Below are positions 16,293 to 25,401 of a DNA stretch of 64,000 nucleotides, one piece after another. A program made the translations under genes and the position numbers. The notes beneath the pieces were generated by a model. The model saw only the letters and a list, made by a program, of their open reading frames with translations, made no database searches and had not been told where the DNA came from. Position 1 is the stretch's first letter. Each line of letters starts with the position of its first letter. The stretch spans positions 310,001 through 374,000 of the forward strand of contig NZ_CP109162.1 in assembly GCF_035920445.1 (NCBI RefSeq), given 5' to 3'. This DNA comes from Nocardia sp. NBC_01730 (GTDB taxonomy: Bacteria; Actinomycetota; Actinomycetes; Mycobacteriales; Mycobacteriaceae).

Positions 16293-16593
16293 CGCACTCT
16301 CCTGCTGTTCGCTTGAATCATGTTGTCGCACAAGTCAGTCGGCATGCAGCAGTGGATGCGGAAAGCTTCGAATCGGCCCCCATGACAATCCGTCGGGCCG
16401 AAAGTAGGAACACCTTCGTCCTGACTTGTTACTCAACAGTAACTGACCACGCGTGATGCGAGCAAGCGATCATGGTCTGGTCGAGCTGTGGGAATGGTCA
16501 CCGTATGCCCAGGTCAAAGGGTGTGTGTTACAAAGATTTCCAGTTATCCAAATTCTGGTCAAGTGTCCAGCAATCCGGCGGCGTTCGGTGCCG
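16293..16593. other. Intergenic region upstream of the acyl-CoA reductase
   Basis: About 300 bases between two leftward genes. Apart from the inverted repeat at 16428-16443 and the ribosome site of the downstream gene, I see no frame, RNA gene or repeat worth naming. The stretch 16525-16560 is AT-richer and could include promoter elements. Confidence 0.4.
16428..16443. promoter_or_regulatory. Inverted repeat, candidate operator
   Basis: GTTACT-CAAC-AGTAAC is a perfect 6-bp inverted repeat with a 4-nt spacer, typical in size of a TetR-family operator. It lies 136 bp upstream of the acyl-CoA reductase start. No regulator gene is adjacent, so the protein that binds it is unknown. Confidence 0.45.
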
Positions 16594-18291
16594 CTACTTC
16601 TTCTCGACCCGGGCTGGCGGCGCCTGCAGCGGCGGCTTGCCGCGGAGGAACGTTTCGAAGGCGTCCAAATCCGTTGGACCCGTGGCATTGTCGGTGCCCT
16701 CGGTGAAAACGGTGAAGCCGTCGCCGCCGGAGGCGAGGAAGCTGTTGGTGGTGATGCGGTAGCCGGCGACCGGGTTGAGCGGCTGTCCCGCGACGCGGAC
16801 GCTGCCGGCGATCACCTTCGCGCCCGTGGGTGCCGTGTCGGAGTAGGCGTAGGTGATGCCGGCGAGGGACAGGACAGTCGGCTTGCTCGCGTTGTCCCAC
16901 TGCTGCTCGAGCAGGCGCAGGATCTGAGTGCCGGTGAGCGTGCGCGTGACGACCTGGTTGCCGAACGGCTGGATGGTGAAGATATCGCCGTAGGTGATCG
17001 GACCCGCCTCCAGATCGGCGCGCACACCCCCGGGATTCATGAACGCGGCGACGGCCGCGGCGGGGCCCGCGGTGACCGACAGCATGGAATCGGCGATCAC
17101 GTCGCCGAGCGGTGAGGTGCCCGCAGCGCCGGGTTCGTGCGAAAGGGCGTCCGAGGTCGCGCCGACGACGCGGCCGGCGCGGGAGCGGGACTGCTCGGTG
17201 AAGAAATCGACGAGCGCGCTTGTCGAGTCGTCCGGTGTGACGTCGCGGGACACCACTCGGTTGATCGCGGAAGCCTGCACCTCGGCGGCGCCGAAGCGCA
17301 GGGTGATGTCGGTGATGAGCCGACCATACGAAGCGGCCTGGGTGACCACCTTCCCGCCGATCGTGCACACATAGGGCTGATGGCTGTGGCCGGTGATCAC
17401 CGCACGCACCGCCTGGTCGACCCGCTCGGCGAGCCTGGTGACGTTCGGTGTGATGTCGGCGCATCCGCTGTAGTCGAGTGGTTCGTCCTTGCCCGGTCGC
17501 TGGGCGCCACCGTCGTGTATCAGGGCCACGATCGTCTCCGCGCCCGCCGCCTTCATCTCGGGCACGTAGCGGTTGACCGCGTCGGCTTCGTCGCCGAAGT
17601 TATAGCCGCGAATGCCTTCGGGTAGAACGATATTCGCCGTGTCGGGCGTGACCGTCCCAACTATGCCGATCTTGTGCCCGCCCACCGGGAGTAGCATCCA
17701 CGGGCGCAGCGCGGGCGGCGGATTGCCTTGCGCGTCCGCGACATTCGCGGCCAGATACGGGAATCTCGCGCCCGTGAACGGCGCACCAGGGGAGCAGCCG
17801 TCCGGGGCGCAACCGCCCTGCTGGATCCGCCCCAATTCCAGTACGCCGTCGTCGAATTCGTGATTGCCCACCGACGACGCGGCCACCCCGACGTTGTTCA
17901 TGAAGGTGATAGTCGGCTCGTCGTGGAACAGTCCGGAGATCAGGGGACTGCCGCCGATGTTGTCTCCGGCCGCCACCACGGCGCTCGCCGGATACGCGGC
18001 CTGCAAGCGCCTCAGGTGGGTGGCGAGATACGCCGCCCCGCCCGCGTCGTATCCCGTGATCTTCCCGGTCGACCCGCCCGGCGGCTGTAAGTTTCCGTGC
18101 AGGTCGTTGAAACCGAACAGGTGCACCTCGTCGGGGTGCGTCGCGGGCAAATCATTCGTAGAGACCAACGGCACCGGTCGCGGCGCCGTCGAGGAGGCAG
18201 GCCCCCCGCCGGCATCGGACACCCGATCGCATCCCCCGACCAGACCCACAAGACCGATAAGAACCAGGGCGATGCGGCGGCGCGCTCTCAT
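16594..18291 (-). CDS. Secreted 5'-nucleotidase / metallophosphatase lipoprotein
   Basis: 565 residues. LVGLVGGC gives a lipobox with Cys21, so the protein should be anchored outside the membrane. The metallophosphoesterase core shows FNDLHGN, GDNIGGSP, GNHEFD and later GHSHQPY, the metal-ligand motifs of the UshA/5'-nucleotidase family. The C-terminal 250 residues (MNPGGVRADLEAGPITYGDIFTIQPF) form the nucleotide-binding domain. It probably removes phosphate from extracellular nucleotides for salvage. All metal-binding motifs are intact. The length fits two-domain 5'-nucleotidases. It appears to be a single-gene unit, with about 115 bp separating it from the heme oxygenase gene upstream. Confidence 0.88.
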   Translation of the reverse strand: MRARRRIALVLIGLVGLVGGCDRVSDAGGGPASSTAPRPVPLVSTNDLPATHPDEVHLFGFNDLHGNLQPPGGSTGKITGYDAGGAAYLATHLRRLQAAYPASAVVAAGDNIGGSPLISGLFHDEPTITFMNNVGVAASSVGNHEFDDGVLELGRIQQGGCAPDGCSPGAPFTGARFPYLAANVADAQGNPPPALRPWMLLPVGGHKIGIVGTVTPDTANIVLPEGIRGYNFGDEADAVNRYVPEMKAAGAETIVALIHDGGAQRPGKDEPLDYSGCADITPNVTRLAERVDQAVRAVITGHSHQPYVCTIGGKVVTQAASYGRLITDITLRFGAAEVQASAINRVVSRDVTPDDSTSALVDFFTEQSRSRAGRVVGATSDALSHEPGAAGTSPLGDVIADSMLSVTAGPAAAVAAFMNPGGVRADLEAGPITYGDIFTIQPFGNQVVTRTLTGTQILRLLEQQWDNASKPTVLSLAGITYAYSDTAPTGAKVIAGSVRVAGQPLNPVAGYRITTNSFLASGGDGFTVFTEGTDNATGPTDLDAFETFLRGKPPLQAPPARVEKK

Positions 18292-18405
18292 GTCACGACT
18301 GTCTCACGCCATGTCCGTCCACGCAGGGCACGGCGGAATCCGCACCCGCCGAAGGGGACCCGACTCGCTGTTCGCAACCACGGTCGTCCGGGGTGATCGC
18401 CTCAC

Positions 18406-19062
18406 CTACTGGGCGGCGGGGAACTGCTCGGCAAGCTCCTGGAAGACCGCGGTGTTCATCGCGAAGGCGCGCCGACCCTCGTCGAGCACGCGGCGGCGCT
18501 CCAGATCGTCGAGCGGCAGCCGGTCGAGCAGGTCGCGATACTCGCGCTTGAACGCCGCCGGGTTGCCGACGCGGTCGAACACGTAGAAGCGCACACCGTC
18601 ACCGCGGTGCGGCAGGTTCCACAGCTTCTCCGCGGTGCCGCGGATGACCTGTCCGCCGGACAGGTCACCGAGGTAGCGGGTGTAGTGGTGGGCGATGTAG
18701 CCGGCGGGCCAGTCGCGGGCGCACTCGTCGATGCGCTCGGCGTACGCGGCGGTCGCGGGCAGCGGTTCGAGGCCCGTGCACCACTCGGCACCGATGAGGT
18801 GGGCGAGGTCGCGCTCGAGTTCGACGGTGCGCGCGAGCTCGGGCCGGATGAACGGCCCGGCGATCGGGTCGTCGGCCAGCGCGTCCGAGCGCCCCTCGAG
18901 CGCGCGATAGATGAACCAGAGCTGGCCGGTGTAGCGGTGATACGAATCGACGCCGAGCGCTCCGCCGAGCATGTCGCTCATGAATCGGGAGTTCTCCGCC
19001 TCCGCGTGCTGCCGCGCGGTGGCGCCGCGAATCTGCGTCGAGAACGGGACTGCCTCCGCCAT
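18406..19062 (-). CDS. Biliverdin-producing heme oxygenase (HmuO-like)
   Basis: 218 residues from ATG 19062, with GGAGG upstream; an in-frame start 57 nt earlier is less likely. H19 in TARQHAEAENS is the expected proximal heme ligand and HHYTRYLGDLSGGQ is the family signature, with the Gly-rich distal helix over the heme. The enzyme opens heme to biliverdin, releasing iron and CO, using electrons from a reductase. No dedicated heme importer or reductase is adjacent; the siderophore importer at the right edge of the window is 45 kb away. Length matches corynebacterial HmuO (about 215). Iron regulation is likely, but I see no DtxR/IdeR box. Confidence 0.92.
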   Translation of the reverse strand: MAEAVPFSTQIRGATARQHAEAENSRFMSDMLGGALGVDSYHRYTGQLWFIYRALEGRSDALADDPIAGPFIRPELARTVELERDLAHLIGAEWCTGLEPLPATAAYAERIDECARDWPAGYIAHHYTRYLGDLSGGQVIRGTAEKLWNLPHRGDGVRFYVFDRVGNPAAFKREYRDLLDRLPLDDLERRRVLDEGRRAFAMNTAVFQELAEQFPAAQ

Positions 19063-19168
19063 ATCCGAACCGCCTCCCCTCGCGCCGGGGCGGCCACGGT
19101 ATCCGGCTGCCCTGATCAACCGATACGAGGGTACCGGGTGGGTACAGGTCCGGTAGGCATCTTGCCGC

Positions 19169-20707
19169 TCACTGAACCGGCGCCGACCGGCGGCGACGCC
19201 GCACGATCGGGCGTCGTAGCGAGCCGAATCGCCGCAGTATCTGTGGCCTTCGGACGGTCCGGTCGAACCACTCGCCGAGCGTAACGCCTGCCGCCAGCGC
19301 GCAGCCGACGCCGACCGCCGCGAGTAGTTGGTTGGCTCCGATCAGCAGTTCGTCGTTGAGTAGCGCGGACAAGCCGCGATAGACCTTGAGGCCGGGTAGC
19401 AGCGGGGTGATGCCCGCGACCGCGACGACCAGCGGGGGAGTCAGCGCCCGGCGGGCCATCAGACCACCAGCCAGGCCGACCAGCGTCGCGGCGACGGCGG
19501 AGGAGATCACCGGACCGAACCCGGCTTGCTGCGCGAGCAGGAAGCAGATGGTGCCCGCGGCGCCGCTGCCCGCGGCGGCGGCGAGGGCGCGGCGTTCGGC
19601 ATAGCAGGCGAGCGCGAAGGCCAGCGCCACGACCGCGCCCGCCATGATCTTCACCGGCAGGTCGGTGAAGTCGCCGCCGGAGGTGAGATAGACCGGCGGC
19701 ACGGTGGCGTCCACCAGATCGGCGATGCGCAGCGTGAGCGCGATGCCCGCGATGATCCCGCCGGTCATCATCATCACCTCGAGCATGCGGGCGGTCGCGG
19801 TGATGGGGGCGCCGGTGATCGCGTCCTGTACCGAGCCGACCAGTTGTAATCCACTGAGTAGCACGGTGATTCCCGCCGCGATGATCAGGGTCGGGTCGAT
19901 GTCGATGTGCAGCCGGGCGGCGAGGGTCGCCAGCACGATGGCCGGGATCGCCGCGATCGCGCCGCCGACCACGTGTTGGAAGAAGAATGGCAGGCCGTAG
20001 CGATTGAGCACCCGGTTGGTGCGGTCGATCGCCGCGGTGCTGGCGAAACTGACGGCCGCGACGAGGGCGCCGCCGCCGAGCAGTGCGGCGATCGCCGCCG
20101 CCATGAGCGACCAGGCCAAGGTAGCGGTCCAGCGTTGATAGGGGTGCGGGGCCGAGGTGATCGCATCGAGAGCGGCGCGCGCCTCGTCCGGCGGAATCAG
20201 CTTGTTGCGGATCCGACGGGTCAGCCGGTCCACCGCGGCGAGGCGCGTGAAATCCAGGGACCGGTAGTGCACGATCCGAGCGGCGCTCGCCGGTGGCAGC
20301 TGCGGTCCGCGGTCGGCCCAGATCCTGATGGCGTCGTAGGTGACATCAACGCTGCAGCGGGACAGGCCGTAGGTGGCGGCGATGAATCGCACCGTCGTCG
20401 TGGTGTCGACAACACCGGTGCCGGAGGCGAGCACAACTTCGCCCACGCGGACCGCGAGATCGAGGACCTCGGCGACGCGGGCGTCGTCGGTGAGGTCGAT
20501 CGGCTGTAGCGGCGCCGGCGCCGAGACGATGGTGTCCGCGGTCGCCTGACGGTCCGCGACGAGCAAACCGACGGCTTGGCTGACGACGGGAATCCGGCGG
20601 GCCCGCCGCAGCCGCAACCCGCGGCGCCAACCGAGGTGGTCGACTCGCTCGGCGGTGATGTCGCCTCCGGAAAATGTGTCAGGACCCATGACCGCGAACC
20701 TAGTCAC
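19169..20707 (-). CDS. ThrE-type threonine/serine exporter, integral membrane
   Basis: About 512 residues. The soluble N-terminal third (LDLAVRVGEVVLASGTGVVDTTTTVRFIAATYG) is the ThrE cytoplasmic domain. It is followed by some ten hydrophobic segments from residue 210 on, including LVGLAGGLMARRALTPPLVVAVAGITPLLPG near the end; this matches the fused two-part transporter of actinobacteria. ThrE expels threonine and serine from the cell. GTG 20707 has AAGGA 8 nt upstream; ATG 20725 or ATG 20689 are alternatives. It diverges from the F420-type oxidoreductase, and the KstR-like box lies between them, about 82 bp from this start. Confidence 0.85.
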   Translation of the reverse strand: MTRFAVMGPDTFSGGDITAERVDHLGWRRGLRLRRARRIPVVSQAVGLLVADRQATADTIVSAPAPLQPIDLTDDARVAEVLDLAVRVGEVVLASGTGVVDTTTTVRFIAATYGLSRCSVDVTYDAIRIWADRGPQLPPASAARIVHYRSLDFTRLAAVDRLTRRIRNKLIPPDEARAALDAITSAPHPYQRWTATLAWSLMAAAIAALLGGGALVAAVSFASTAAIDRTNRVLNRYGLPFFFQHVVGGAIAAIPAIVLATLAARLHIDIDPTLIIAAGITVLLSGLQLVGSVQDAITGAPITATARMLEVMMMTGGIIAGIALTLRIADLVDATVPPVYLTSGGDFTDLPVKIMAGAVVALAFALACYAERRALAAAAGSGAAGTICFLLAQQAGFGPVISSAVAATLVGLAGGLMARRALTPPLVVAVAGITPLLPGLKVYRGLSALLNDELLIGANQLLAAVGVGCALAAGVTLGEWFDRTVRRPQILRRFGSLRRPIVRRRRRSAPVQ

Positions 20708-20788
20708 TGGGCGTGTCCTTGGCATCAGGGCGCGTCAGGGCGGGCGTGTCGGATTGCCGGGGCTCTTGGTCGGTCTCGCGAATCGTGA

Positions 20789-20802
20789 TAGAACTTGTTC
20801 TA
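20789..20802. promoter_or_regulatory. KstR-type operator (TNNAACNNGTTNNA)
   Basis: TAGAACTTGTTCTA is a perfect inverted repeat and fits every fixed base of the published KstR consensus TNNAACNNGTTNNA. KstR is the TetR-family repressor of upper cholesterol catabolism in mycobacteria and relatives. The box is 25 bp before the ATG of the luciferase-like oxidoreductase, a good place for repression. Confidence 0.75.
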
Positions 20803-20826
20803 ATTTCGGCGATGGGAGCGGGTACG

Positions 20827-21681
20827 ATGCGGTACGGAATCGTGTTGTTCACCAGCGATAGGGGAATCAGCCCCGCGGATGCGGCGGTGGCCGCCGAACG
20901 TGCCGGTTTCGACACGTTCTATGTGCCCGAGCACACCCATATCCCGGTGGTCCGCGCGGCGGCGCATCCACGCACCGGCGACGCGAGCCTGCCCGACGAC
21001 CGCTACCTGCGCACCCTCGACCCCTGGGTGGCGCTCGGCACGGCGGCCGCCGTGACCAGTCGCATCGGGCTGTCCACCGCGGTGGCGCTGCCCGCCGAAC
21101 ACCATCCGATCACGCTGGCCAAGACCATCGCCTCGCTGGACCATCTGTCCGGCGGCCGGGTCAGCCTCGGCGTGGGATTCGGGTGGAACACCGATGAGCT
21201 GGCCCACCACGGTGTGCCCGCGGGCAAGCGAAGGACTGTGCTGCGCGAGCATCTGGACGCCATGCGCGTCCTCTGGACCGAGGAGGAGGCCGACTTCGAC
21301 GGGGAGTTCGTGACCTTCGGTGCCAGCTGGTCGTGGCCCAAGCCGGTGCGGAAGCGAATCCCCGTGCTGCTCGGTGCGGCGGGGACCGAGAAGACCTTCA
21401 CCTGGCTGGCGAAGAACGCCGACGGATGGATCACGACCCCTACCGAGAACGGTCTGGATGACAAAATCGCACTTCTGCACCGGATCTGGCACGAGCACGA
21501 TCGCGCGGACACGCCCCAGATCGTCGCCCTCGCCGGTCGGCACGACGCGGCGCAGCTGAAGCAGTGGGCCGAATTCGGCGTCACCGAAGTGGTTTACGGG
21601 CTGCCCGACCGCTCAGCGGACGACGTCAGGGCCTATCTCACGCGGCTGGCGGAGAAGCTGGGGATCGAGGAAACCCGGTGA
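20827..21681 (+). CDS. LLM-class F420-dependent oxidoreductase
   Basis: 284 residues from ATG 20827, with GGGAG 8 nt upstream; the open frame extends earlier but has no better start. It begins MRYGIVLFTSDRGISPADAAVAAERAGFDTFYVPEHTHIP, continues with ALPAEHHPITLAKTIASLDHLSGGRVSLGVGFGWNTDEL and ends in a TIM-barrel tail, all standard for luciferase-like flavin or F420 enzymes. I infer use of F420 from family resemblance; the substrate is unknown. The KstR-like operator 25 bp upstream suggests induction by sterols and a possible redox role in steroid or side-chain degradation. It is a single-gene unit facing the VWA gene. Confidence 0.85.
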   Translation: MRYGIVLFTSDRGISPADAAVAAERAGFDTFYVPEHTHIPVVRAAAHPRTGDASLPDDRYLRTLDPWVALGTAAAVTSRIGLSTAVALPAEHHPITLAKTIASLDHLSGGRVSLGVGFGWNTDELAHHGVPAGKRRTVLREHLDAMRVLWTEEEADFDGEFVTFGASWSWPKPVRKRIPVLLGAAGTEKTFTWLAKNADGWITTPTENGLDDKIALLHRIWHEHDRADTPQIVALAGRHDAAQLKQWAEFGVTEVVYGLPDRSADDVRAYLTRLAEKLGIEETR

Positions 21682-21710
21682 CGCCTGAGCGCCACCGGTT
21701 TCGCACGGCG

Positions 21711-23615
21711 CTAGCCTCGCCTGCGGGCCACCAACAGGCCTGCGATCACCGCGACAACGCCGACGGCGCCCGCGCCGAGTCCCGCGACCAGAAGCCACTT
21801 CGTCGCTGACCTGGTGTCCGCGTCGGCGGTGGGCGCCGCCGCAGTGCGCGGCCTGCCGTTCGCCTTGCCCGCGCCGGTGGCCTTCTCGCCGAAGACTCCG
21901 TCGTCGATGCCGGAGGAGTACGTCGGTCCGTTCTCCCGCGCGCCGCTGACGGTGAGATCCAGCTGGATCGATACCGGTGCGGCATCACCCTGCTCGAAGG
22001 TCGAGCCCACCTTCACCGCGAGGTAGTACCAGCCCGCCACCGACTCTCTGCGGGCTTTGATGTCGTCGGCGGTCCGGTTGGCGTAGCGGATGGGAACCGT
22101 GGCCATCGGCTTGTCCGTCGGCAGGACGGTGTCGGTGCCGGTGTAGGCGGCGAAGTCGGAGTCGATCTCCTGGCGAATCGGGCTGTAGAGCGTAGTACGG
22201 ATACTGGAGAGGTTCTCGAGGCCGCGCCCGCCGTTGCCGCCGAAGCGCACCCGGTAGGCGAGGCCTTGGCCCCAATCCAGCCGGACCCGATAGAACACGA
22301 ACTCGCCTTGCCGGAGGGTGTCGGTGTAGCGGCCGCTGCCCGTTAGTGGCGTGGCCACGTTGAACGATCCGCCGCCGATGGCGGGTGTGCCCGAGCCGGT
22401 GGGCTCGGCGAAGGCCGTCGGCGGCGGTGTGGCGGCCGGGCCGGGATCGGTTGCGGCGGGTTCGATACCGACCAGCAGTTCGATCGGCAACCGCTCCGGA
22501 ACGCCCGTGGAGACCTTGTCCCAGGTCAGGGCGAAGAAGTAGCGGCCGCCGCCACGGCACTTGTCGGAGCTCGCGCTGCCGGTGTGCTCCTTGGTCGCGC
22601 CATCCCAGGCCTTGGCTACGGTCAGCGCTGCGCCGTCACTGGATGCGGTGCTCAACTCGGACTCGAAGACGTGACAGTCCTGGCCGTCCTCGCCGTACAC
22701 GCGCAGCTGCAACGTATTCAGGTCCTCGGTCGACGAGATGTCCGGCAGACGCGGAAACGACACCGTGCCACTGAAATAGGCGGTCGCCCCGGCGGGTACG
22801 TCCACCGCCCAGTACCGCTTCTCCCGCTGGCCGATCGTGTCCAGGTGCTGGCCGGGCGCGGCCACCGGCGCGGTCTCGTAGCCGCCGGTGCCGGTGATGG
22901 GCGTTCCCGCGGTCTGGTAGTTGCGCAAGGCGGCGGCGCTTACGCGCGGCAGGATGCGTTCCAGCGCGCGGCCGTCGGCGGCATCGGTGTAGGTGCCGCC
23001 GGTCGCCTGCGCCATACAGGTCAACTGGGCGCGTGCCCTCGCGTCCACCGCGAAGCCGATCGCGTGCATGATCAGGTCGACGCCGCGCTGCTTCACCTCG
23101 CGCGCGACCTCGCACGGGTCGGGTGGGGAGCAGGTGTCGTCGCCATCGGAGACCAGCACGACAGAGCGCGGGCCGGAGCTGGGGAGGGTATCGGCGGCCT
23201 GGCGCAGGGCGGTACCCATGGGGGTCCAGCCGCGGGCCTCGATGCCGTCGACCGCGGTGGTCAACGCCGCCTTGTCGAGGGCATCCGGGCGGCGCAGCAG
23301 TTGCACGTCTCGGCATCCCGAGGTCTTCTCCGCCTCGGTGTTTCCGGTCCCGGTGCCGTAGGTCATGAGCCCGACCTTCGACTCTGCGGGTGCGGTGTCG
23401 ACGAAGGTGCGGACCGCGGTCTTCGCGGCGTCCATCATGGTTCCGGCCGGGTCCGGTCGTTGCATCGATCCGGACGCGTCCAAGATCAGCATGGTCGGCG
23501 CGTACTGCGGGGGTTGTTCGGCGCCGTTCGGCTGTGCCGATGCTCCGGGGGCGGCGAGCGCGGCAGCGATCAGGCAGATGGCGAGCGCGGTGGTGAACTC
23601 GGTGAATCTCGGCAT
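21711..23615 (-). CDS. Secreted membrane-anchored VWA-domain protein
   Basis: 634 residues from ATG 23615. The same frame runs upstream into the permease gene but is not coding there. A signal peptide (LAICLIAAALAAPGASAQ) is followed by a VWA domain with MIDAS motif DASGSM near residue 48 and a DGDD loop near 155. The middle holds two beta-rich segments of similar style (DTIGQREKRYWAVDVPAGATAYFSG and DTLRQGEFVFYRVRLDWGQG). A C-terminal transmembrane helix (LVAGLGAGAVGVVAVIAGLL) ends in RRRG, so the protein sits outside, tail-anchored. Its role is unknown; VWA domains bind proteins through Mg2+. It follows the ABC exporter operon after a gap of about 150 bp. Confidence 0.75.
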   Translation of the reverse strand: MPRFTEFTTALAICLIAAALAAPGASAQPNGAEQPPQYAPTMLILDASGSMQRPDPAGTMMDAAKTAVRTFVDTAPAESKVGLMTYGTGTGNTEAEKTSGCRDVQLLRRPDALDKAALTTAVDGIEARGWTPMGTALRQAADTLPSSGPRSVVLVSDGDDTCSPPDPCEVAREVKQRGVDLIMHAIGFAVDARARAQLTCMAQATGGTYTDAADGRALERILPRVSAAALRNYQTAGTPITGTGGYETAPVAAPGQHLDTIGQREKRYWAVDVPAGATAYFSGTVSFPRLPDISSTEDLNTLQLRVYGEDGQDCHVFESELSTASSDGAALTVAKAWDGATKEHTGSASSDKCRGGGRYFFALTWDKVSTGVPERLPIELLVGIEPAATDPGPAATPPPTAFAEPTGSGTPAIGGGSFNVATPLTGSGRYTDTLRQGEFVFYRVRLDWGQGLAYRVRFGGNGGRGLENLSSIRTTLYSPIRQEIDSDFAAYTGTDTVLPTDKPMATVPIRYANRTADDIKARRESVAGWYYLAVKVGSTFEQGDAAPVSIQLDLTVSGARENGPTYSSGIDDGVFGEKATGAGKANGRPRTAAAPTADADTRSATKWLLVAGLGAGAVGVVAVIAGLLVARRRG

Positions 23616-23766
23616 GGTCCTCGTCGGGGTGTTCGCCTGCGATATCGCGCGGCACCGGGCAATTTCCTGGTAACCGTATTGTCGAACACCGTGTGGCGCG
23701 ACCCGACCTGCCCCACTACAGGGAAGTGGCCCGCGACGGGTGCGCGTTGGCCACCGATTGTTCTGA

Positions 23767-25401
23767 TCAGCGCAGGTCGCGCCTGCGAAACGCGGCGATA
23801 CCGACGCCGAGCAGGATCGCGGTGATTCCGAGTAGCCACAGCACCGGCTGCGCCTGGAACTCCGCGCCGGGCAGCTTCGGCGGATGGATGTAGGGCACCA
23901 GATCCACCATCCACTGCGGCAGCCCGTCCAGGGAACCGACGAAGTAGAGCACCACCATGGCGCTGAGCACGCCCCACGCGACCGGAGTGAACCGCGGTAC
24001 GAGACCGTACAGGGCCACCGTGATGCCGGTGACCACCCAGACCGCGGGCAGTTGCACGGCCGCCGCGCCGATCGACTGCGGCAACTTCGTCCCCAGATCG
24101 CCCGCCGAGGAGCCGTACACGACGCCGATCGCGGCACCGGCGACCAGCAACGCCGTCGCAGGACCGAGTAGCGCGAAACCGATATGGCTGAGCGCGTATC
24201 GGGAGCGACCGACCGCGCCGGACAGCGTGGCCTCGGCGCGTGCGCTGGACTCCTCGTCGTGCAGCCGCAGGGCGGCGGAGATCGAGTAGGCCGACGCGGC
24301 CGCGGCGAGCATCGCAATGGCATAGGTGATGAACGACTGCTGCAACTGCTCGGAGCCACCCATCCTGGTGACGATGTCGCGAATGGTGGCGCTGCTATCG
24401 AGCATGTCGCCGACGCTGTTGACCGCGCCGCCGATCAGCAGGCCGTAGAGGGCGAAGCCGACGGTCCAGGCCAGCAGCGTGCCGCGTTGCAGCCGCCAGG
24501 CCAGTCCGAGCGGGCCGGACAGGCTGGGGGCCGCGGCCGGCGGTCCGGGACGCTCGGCGAGCAGCCCCGAGCCGGTGTCGCGGTTGCCGAGCAGCGCGTA
24601 CGCGGTGGCGGTGCCGAGCACCGCGACGGCGCACAGCGGGATCAGCACCCACCAGCGTTCGCTCGCGTACGGCCGGATCTGCAGGCACCAACCGATCGGC
24701 GAAAACCAGGACAGCACACCGTTTCCGGCGTCGCCGACGGCCCGCAGCGCGAACGCGGCGCCGAGCGTGCCGAACGCCACGCCGCGCGCCACCCGCGCGC
24801 CCGCGCTCACCTGGGCCGCCACCGCGGCGACGGAACCCCAGAGGATGCCCGATGCCGCGAGCGCGGCGCCGAAGGCGAGTGAGCCCGCGCCGGGCAGGTC
24901 GTTGCCGTAAAGCGACAAGGCACACACGATTCCGGCGAACAGCGCGCCGGAATAGGTCATGATCAGCGCGGCGGTGAGCCCGGCATAGCGGCCGATGCTG
25001 GTAGCGCCCACCAGCTCAGCGCGCCCGGTCTCCTCCTCGACCCTGGTGTGCCGGATCACCGTCAGCACCGTGGCGATGGCGATCATGGTGTACATGGCGC
25101 CTGCTTTCCAGGTGCCGATCGAACCGAACTCGGAGCTGAACACCGGGCCGTACATGGCGAGCAGCGCCGGGCTGTCCGCCGTGGTTCTGGCGAAGCTGTC
25201 GAGCTCGGCCTGGGTGTCGTACAGATCCTTGATGCTGGCGATCTGGAAAGCGGGCATCAGACCGATCAGCAGCGTCCACAGCGGCAGCACGATCCGGTCC
25301 CGCCGCAGATACAGCCGCAGCAGCTGGCGGGTGCCCGCGAAATCGCTGGAGTCGCCGAATACCGGTGCCGAGGCGGTGCGGTCGGTGGTGGAGATGGTCA
25401 T
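23767..25401 (-). CDS. ABC exporter membrane subunit (Rv1217c-like)
   Basis: 544 residues with about twelve hydrophobic segments arranged as two similar halves, matching the size (548 aa) and layout of M. tuberculosis Rv1217c. Its ATG overlaps the end of the ATPase gene by 4 bp, so both are made together. With the ATPase and the TetR gene it forms the Rv1219c-Rv1218c-Rv1217c arrangement, reported in M. tuberculosis as a multidrug efflux operon under the TetR protein. It is presumed to sit in the inner membrane and expel hydrophobic compounds. The segment [20 protein letters not shown] is typical of this permease family. Actual substrates here are unknown. Confidence 0.82.
   Translation of the reverse strand: MTISTTDRTASAPVFGDSSDFAGTRQLLRLYLRRDRIVLPLWTLLIGLMPAFQIASIKDLYDTQAELDSFARTTADSPALLAMYGPVFSSEFGSIGTWKAGAMYTMIAIATVLTVIRHTRVEEETGRAELVGATSIGRYAGLTAALIMTYSGALFAGIVCALSLYGNDLPGAGSLAFGAALAASGILWGSVAAVAAQVSAGARVARGVAFGTLGAAFALRAVGDAGNGVLSWFSPIGWCLQIRPYASERWWVLIPLCAVAVLGTATAYALLGNRDTGSGLLAERPGPPAAAPSLSGPLGLAWRLQRGTLLAWTVGFALYGLLIGGAVNSVGDMLDSSATIRDIVTRMGGSEQLQQSFITYAIAMLAAAASAYSISAALRLHDEESSARAEATLSGAVGRSRYALSHIGFALLGPATALLVAGAAIGVVYGSSAGDLGTKLPQSIGAAAVQLPAVWVVTGITVALYGLVPRFTPVAWGVLSAMVVLYFVGSLDGLPQWMVDLVPYIHPPKLPGAEFQAQPVLWLLGITAILLGVGIAAFRRRDLR

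Noticed and set aside
14892..16316. Long frame on the plus strand over the acyl-CoA reductase
   Set aside because: It is the complement of a clear enzyme gene, with no family motif of its own; GC-rich genes often leave such open frames.
23616..24359. Upstream extension of the VWA protein into the permease gene
   Set aside because: A signal peptide starts cleanly at ATG 23615; the extension lies over coding DNA of the permease in another register.
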